DNA of 7,689 nucleotides from an uncultured Cytophagaceae bacterium. GTDB lineage: Bacteria; Bacteroidota; Bacteroidia; Cytophagales; Microscillaceae. A program made the translations under genes and the position numbers. Each line of letters opens with the position of its first letter. The stretch's first letter is position 1. A model generated the notes under the pieces. It was given only the letters and a program-made list of their open reading frames with translations. It did not search any database and was not told where the DNA came from. The DNA lies in the NCBI GenBank assembly GCA_937899305.1, contig CALDJV010000895.1, forward strand, positions 1 through 7,689, in the 5' to 3' direction. Below, piece by piece: positions 4,669-7,689 of this stretch.

Positions 4669-5907
4669 ATGCAAGATATTATAAAATATATTCGTTCCAT
4701 ATCATCTTATTGTTTTGATATGGAACGAATTGATAATCAAGTAAATTTATACGCTGGTAAGCCTGGCATAGCAATTTTTTTTGCTCACCTTTATAAATTA
4801 ACGAAGGAAGAAAATTATCAGAAGTACAGTTATAGTTTAATGAGTGATAGTATAAATGAAATAAAATCCTTATCAACTCAACATTCTCTTGCTGGGATAT
4901 CAGGTACTATCTGGGCTTTACATCATTTAGTAAATGTAAATTTCTTTGAATACAACGAGATCAAGCCTTATAGTTTGCATTTGAAGAGTAGAATAATAAG
5001 TACGATTGACTTTGAAACAACTAATTTAGACTATGATCTAATGTATGGTTTTATTGGTAAACTGATAGCACTAAGGGAAATATATCATAGCAATAATCAA
5101 GAAAATCGAGAAGTTGTTAATCTGCTTTCACAAAGCGTACATCATTTGTACGATATAGCAGTACAAGAAGGCGAAAGTATGATATATTGGACAAGCCCTC
5201 ACAATAAAAGATTAGTTATCACAGGAATGGCTCATGGAATATCCAGCATAATATGGTACTTATCCAAAATTATAAAAGATAATATTTTAGATGAATTTAC
5301 CACTAATTTAGCTGTTAAACTAGTTAGAAAAGCTGCTAACTGGCTTACTGATAGAGGTGTAAATATTAATAAAAATGAGTTGTGTGTACCCAAAAAGATA
5401 TACTTAGATAATCATAGCAAATTAATACCTGAATATAGATTGGCTTGGTGTCAAGGCGACTTGGGAGTAGCTGTTGCATTAATTAGTGCAAGTGAAGCAA
5501 CTGATGATCAGTCACTTTTTAAACAAGGATTAAGTATTATTGAAAATATTTCCAGTCTGGGAATTGAGAGCATAAAGCTTAGAGATTCAAACCATACTGA
5601 TTCCACTATTTGTCATGGTACATTTGGTATATTCCTTATATTTTATCTTTTACACAAGAAAACTGGTAGTAAAAAATTAGAATTAGCTTATCAATATTGG
5701 TTAGAAAGAATATTAAGAGAATTTGATCCTTCTAAGGACTATTGCAACTTAGTTTATGCTTATTTTAACGAACAACAACAAATAACCTGGAATAATTCAC
5801 CAGGCTTATTAAATGGATTGAGTGGAAATGGTTTAGTTTTATTGACTTATTATTTAAGGGAAAGGGGAATAATAGCTCAATACAATTGGTTTGACATATT
5901 TATTTGA
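4669..5907 (+). CDS. LanC-like lanthionine synthetase (cyclase)
   Basis: A 412-residue LanC-family zinc enzyme, the usual length. LanC adds Cys thiols to dehydrated Ser/Thr to form lanthionine rings. By comparison with NisC: YAGKPGIAIFFAHLYK (28-43), the opening Gly-rich repeat; YDLMYGFIG (122-130) with the catalytic Asp123; GMAHG (186-190) with His189; RLAWCQGDLG (257-266) with Arg257 and zinc ligand Cys261; ICHGTFG (314-320) with zinc ligands Cys315 and His316; and GLSGNG (383-388), the closing repeat. All key residues are present, so it should be active. An in-frame GTG at 4654 could add five residues; ATG 4669 is preferred. A perfect inverted repeat lies in the first codons. It sits between its likely substrate peptide and a secreted hydrolase 6 nt downstream, so it is part of one operon. 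No dehydratase is visible, which it would need upstream in the pathway. Confidence 0.93.
   Translation: MQDIIKYIRSISSYCFDMERIDNQVNLYAGKPGIAIFFAHLYKLTKEENYQKYSYSLMSDSINEIKSLSTQHSLAGISGTIWALHHLVNVNFFEYNEIKPYSLHLKSRIISTIDFETTNLDYDLMYGFIGKLIALREIYHSNNQENREVVNLLSQSVHHLYDIAVQEGESMIYWTSPHNKRLVITGMAHGISSIIWYLSKIIKDNILDEFTTNLAVKLVRKAANWLTDRGVNINKNELCVPKKIYLDNHSKLIPEYRLAWCQGDLGVAVALISASEATDDQSLFKQGLSIIENISSLGIESIKLRDSNHTDSTICHGTFGIFLIFYLLHKKTGSKKLELAYQYWLERILREFDPSKDYCNLVYAYFNEQQQITWNNSPGLLNGLSGNGLVLLTYYLRERGIIAQYNWFDIFI
4690..4730. promoter_or_regulatory. Perfect 15-bp inverted repeat inside the start of lanC
   Basis: ATTCGTTCCATATCA (4690-4704) and TGATATGGAACGAAT (4716-4730) are exact reverse complements around an 11-nt loop. 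The repeat lies 21 nt after the lanC ATG and encodes YIRSISSYCFDMERI. The right arm covers an in-frame ATG (4720-4722), a possible internal start. In mRNA this stem would be stable and could hinder initiation or early elongation. As DNA it could bind a dimeric regulator. No U run follows, so it is not an intrinsic terminator. Confidence 0.75.
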
Positions 5908-5913
5908 ATATTG

Positions 5914-7200
5914 ATGAAGAAGATAATTTTTATACCAATCTTGATAATAACTCTAAGCAATGGTTTTGCTCAGATAGAGAGAAAATCAACAAAAGATAGC
6001 TTACTTAAGGAGTGGAGTAAATTAGATACTTTTCAAAAAAGAAAAACACAAGCTGTACCAGAATTTGCCTTTAATGCAGTCCTTATTTGGGATGGTGAGA
6101 TTGTTTCTTCGAAGCGTGGAGGTTTTGCTGATAGGGAACGAAGTCTTATATTAGATAACAAAACAATTTACCCTTGGGCATCTATATCTAAAATGTTTAC
6201 TTCGGTTGCTATTTTACGATTAATAGAACGAGGAAAAATTAATATTGCTGACCCAGTCATTAAATATCTCCCTGAACTAAAAGAAGCTAAAAGTAAGTAT
6301 GGTAGTTTTGACCAAGTTAAAATATTTCACTTGATTAATCACACAAGTGGTTTGGATTGGCGTCCTTTAGGAGATACCCTCAAAGCCAAGTATAATACAC
6401 CTAAGCAAAGAAAAACCTGGAAAGCTATTCAGCCCAATTTAAAGTATATAACATTGATGAGAAAGCCTGGGAGTAAATATGCCTATAACAATGGGGCTTA
6501 TTCGCTTTTAGGTAGAGTTATCGCAAATGTTACAGGTGAATCATTTACTCAATATATTACGAGAAATATTTTCAAACCACTAGGAATGAAAACAGCACAC
6601 TTTGGAAAAAGCCCCGAGAAACTTTTCCAAAATCTAGCAAGTAGCTATCTTAGAAAAAAGAATGATAGCCTGATAACAACAAAAACTAACATAAGCCATG
6701 GTTTACACGAAGCTAATGGTGGCGTGAAAGCATCTTTGGAAGATATGCTCAAGTTTATGGATTTTTTGCGGTTTAGAAAGCGAAAACAATATTTGAAAGA
6801 TTACAACAAAGTTCTGTCTTGGAAAACAATCAAAAAATACTATCACGAAGTCGATTTAGAGGAACCACAAATTAAATATTCTCTAATGTATAAAAACAAA
6901 GAAGGAGCTACTTCAAGAGCATTCGGTTTTCTACATTCTCAAGTATTCAATAGCAAATTAAAGCTCTTTGGACACACTGGCTATTTTGAAGAATATCAAT
7001 CACTTTATCTGGTTCGTACTGATATCCCCTTAGCAGTAATTTTGATGGTAAATAATAGTGGTGAATCGGGAACTAAAGATTACATAATTTCTAATAGTTT
7101 ATACAGATCAATCATTAATTTCATATCCAGAAATCATTTAAACCTCAATTTCTATGATTGGGAAAAAGCTTTCAAAAAATTGGAAGATAACAAAGATTAA
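5914..7200 (+). CDS. Secreted serine hydrolase, beta-lactamase/PBP4* family
   Basis: A 428-residue protein with signal peptide MKKIIFIPILIITLSNGFAQ (1-20), so it acts in the periplasm or outside. It has the class C beta-lactamase/DD-peptidase fold motifs: Ser90-I-S-Lys93 (SxxK) in PWASISKMFTSVAILRL, Tyr191-N-Asn193 (YxN) in KYAYNNGAYSLLGRVI, and His354-T-G356 in LFGHTGYFEEYQ. LINHTSGLDW (140-149) and IFKPLGMKTAHF (219-230) are typical family segments. All catalytic positions are present. Members hydrolyse esters, amides or D-amino acid peptides. TTG 5911 was rejected in favour of ATG 5914. The gene starts 6 nt after lanC, so it is co-transcribed. A role in leader removal, peptide tailoring or self-protection is possible but unproven. 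The next gene's frame begins before this one ends. Confidence 0.9.
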   Translation: MKKIIFIPILIITLSNGFAQIERKSTKDSLLKEWSKLDTFQKRKTQAVPEFAFNAVLIWDGEIVSSKRGGFADRERSLILDNKTIYPWASISKMFTSVAILRLIERGKINIADPVIKYLPELKEAKSKYGSFDQVKIFHLINHTSGLDWRPLGDTLKAKYNTPKQRKTWKAIQPNLKYITLMRKPGSKYAYNNGAYSLLGRVIANVTGESFTQYITRNIFKPLGMKTAHFGKSPEKLFQNLASSYLRKKNDSLITTKTNISHGLHEANGGVKASLEDMLKFMDFLRFRKRKQYLKDYNKVLSWKTIKKYYHEVDLEEPQIKYSLMYKNKEGATSRAFGFLHSQVFNSKLKLFGHTGYFEEYQSLYLVRTDIPLAVILMVNNSGESGTKDYIISNSLYRSIINFISRNHLNLNFYDWEKAFKKLEDNKD

Positions 7201-7669
7201 GTGTTCTTTTATCACTTCTGTCCTAGTTCTTGTACTTTATGGTTCTCATATTTATGGACAAGATATTGATGGTTATTTAGCAAAAAAAGTAGGCTCGAAA
7301 TCTAATATTCCACAAAGGCATTATGGAATCACAATAACTCCTGAAAATAAAATAATCACTTCTAATTTGTTTGGTTTAGCTGTTTTTGACGGAGTGCGTT
7401 GGAAAAGGGAGGTCATTAAAAATGGTGGAGAGCACCTAAATTATTTGTATCGTTTTAGAACAGATAAATATTCAAAGAGAAATTATATAGTTGCAAGCCT
7501 TAAGGCCTTGGGTTTTATTAATTTTCAGAAAAATCAGGCAAAATTTAAAAGTATTGCTGACAAAGTAATGATGGACTCCATATTAGGTAGTTATATCAAA
7601 CGAATTGTACAAGCAAACAAAAAAACATATTTCATTAATACAACATGTTCGCCCCCTTCTATTTTATAA
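7154..7669 (+). CDS. N-terminal part of an exported propeller sensor-like protein, truncated
   Basis: The frame gives 171 residues. Residues 16-36 (KCSFITSVLVLVLYGSHIYGQ) look like a signal peptide. RHYGITITPENKIITSNLFGLAVFDGVRWKRE (split here as RHYGITITPENKIITS, 55-70, and NLFGLAVFDGVRWKRE, 71-86) is a classic first blade of the large propeller sensors of Bacteroidota that end in a Y_Y_Y domain and a transmembrane output. Such proteins are several hundred residues long, so this one is cut short. Its last residues (TTCSPPSIL) do not fit the family, and two other forward frames stay open to the window end. The only ATG is 7154, overlapping the hydrolase gene by 47 nt. ATT at 7196 would give a neater signal peptide (KCSFITS start) overlapping the stop. 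It may sense the peptide product or control the operon; this is inference. Frameshift, insertion or a contig end could explain the truncation. Confidence 0.62.
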   Translation: MIGKKLSKNWKITKIKCSFITSVLVLVLYGSHIYGQDIDGYLAKKVGSKSNIPQRHYGITITPENKIITSNLFGLAVFDGVRWKREVIKNGGEHLNYLYRFRTDKYSKRNYIVASLKALGFINFQKNQAKFKSIADKVMMDSILGSYIKRIVQANKKTYFINTTCSPPSIL

Positions 7670-7689
7670 AACTGTTAATAGCTCCAATA

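Noticed and set aside
1..7689. CRISPR array, tRNA or rRNA genes
   Set aside because: No regularly spaced repeats, cloverleaf pattern or rRNA-like conserved stretch was seen.

Overview
The window looks like Bacteroidota DNA (Cytophagales/Saprospirales-like). Translation starts lack clear Shine-Dalgarno sequences and sit in A/T-rich leaders. There is a Bacteroidota-style lipoprotein, a secreted DinB-domain protein, a lanthipeptide precursor with a Bacteroidota-type leader, and the start of a sensor-type propeller protein. I cannot name a species. Partial or abruptly ending frames lie at both ends.

Left part (about 1-4045, moderate GC). After the last codons of an unidentified gene come two overlapping genes. 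The first (169-747) resembles the N-terminal accessory domain of the AAA+ ATPase of extracellular contractile injection systems (eCIS, Afp15/Pvc15 type), but it stands alone without the ATPase module. The second (740-1711) is modular, with a Pro/Gln-rich N-terminus, a folded middle domain, a Lys/Glu linker and a distinct C-terminal domain. A lipoprotein gene (1731-2465) follows 19 nt later. This arrangement suggests an eCIS-linked effector with a partner or immunity lipoprotein, but that is inference. Next comes a 443-nt gap (2466-2908) unusually rich in inverted repeats, including a 22-bp arm pair. After it lies a gene for a secreted protein with an N-terminal beta-rich region and a C-terminal DinB four-helix domain (2909-4042).

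Right part (about 4080-7689, strongly AT-rich). This is a small RiPP locus. It has a 61-residue precursor with a double-glycine leader (4416-4601), a LanC-type lanthionine cyclase with all zinc and catalytic residues in place (4669-5907), a secreted beta-lactamase-fold serine hydrolase (5914-7200), and the N-terminus of an exported propeller sensor-like protein whose frame closes early (7154-7669). No dehydratase (LanB/LanM) or exporter is visible. Two hairpins lie between the precursor and the body of lanC, the second a perfect 15-bp inverted repeat inside the lanC coding sequence. Both could set the ratio of precursor to enzyme.

The best candidates for something undescribed are the compact precursor-LanC-serine hydrolase-sensor locus with its unusual hairpins, the modular eCIS-like effector with its lipoprotein, and the palindrome-rich element between 2517 and 2849.
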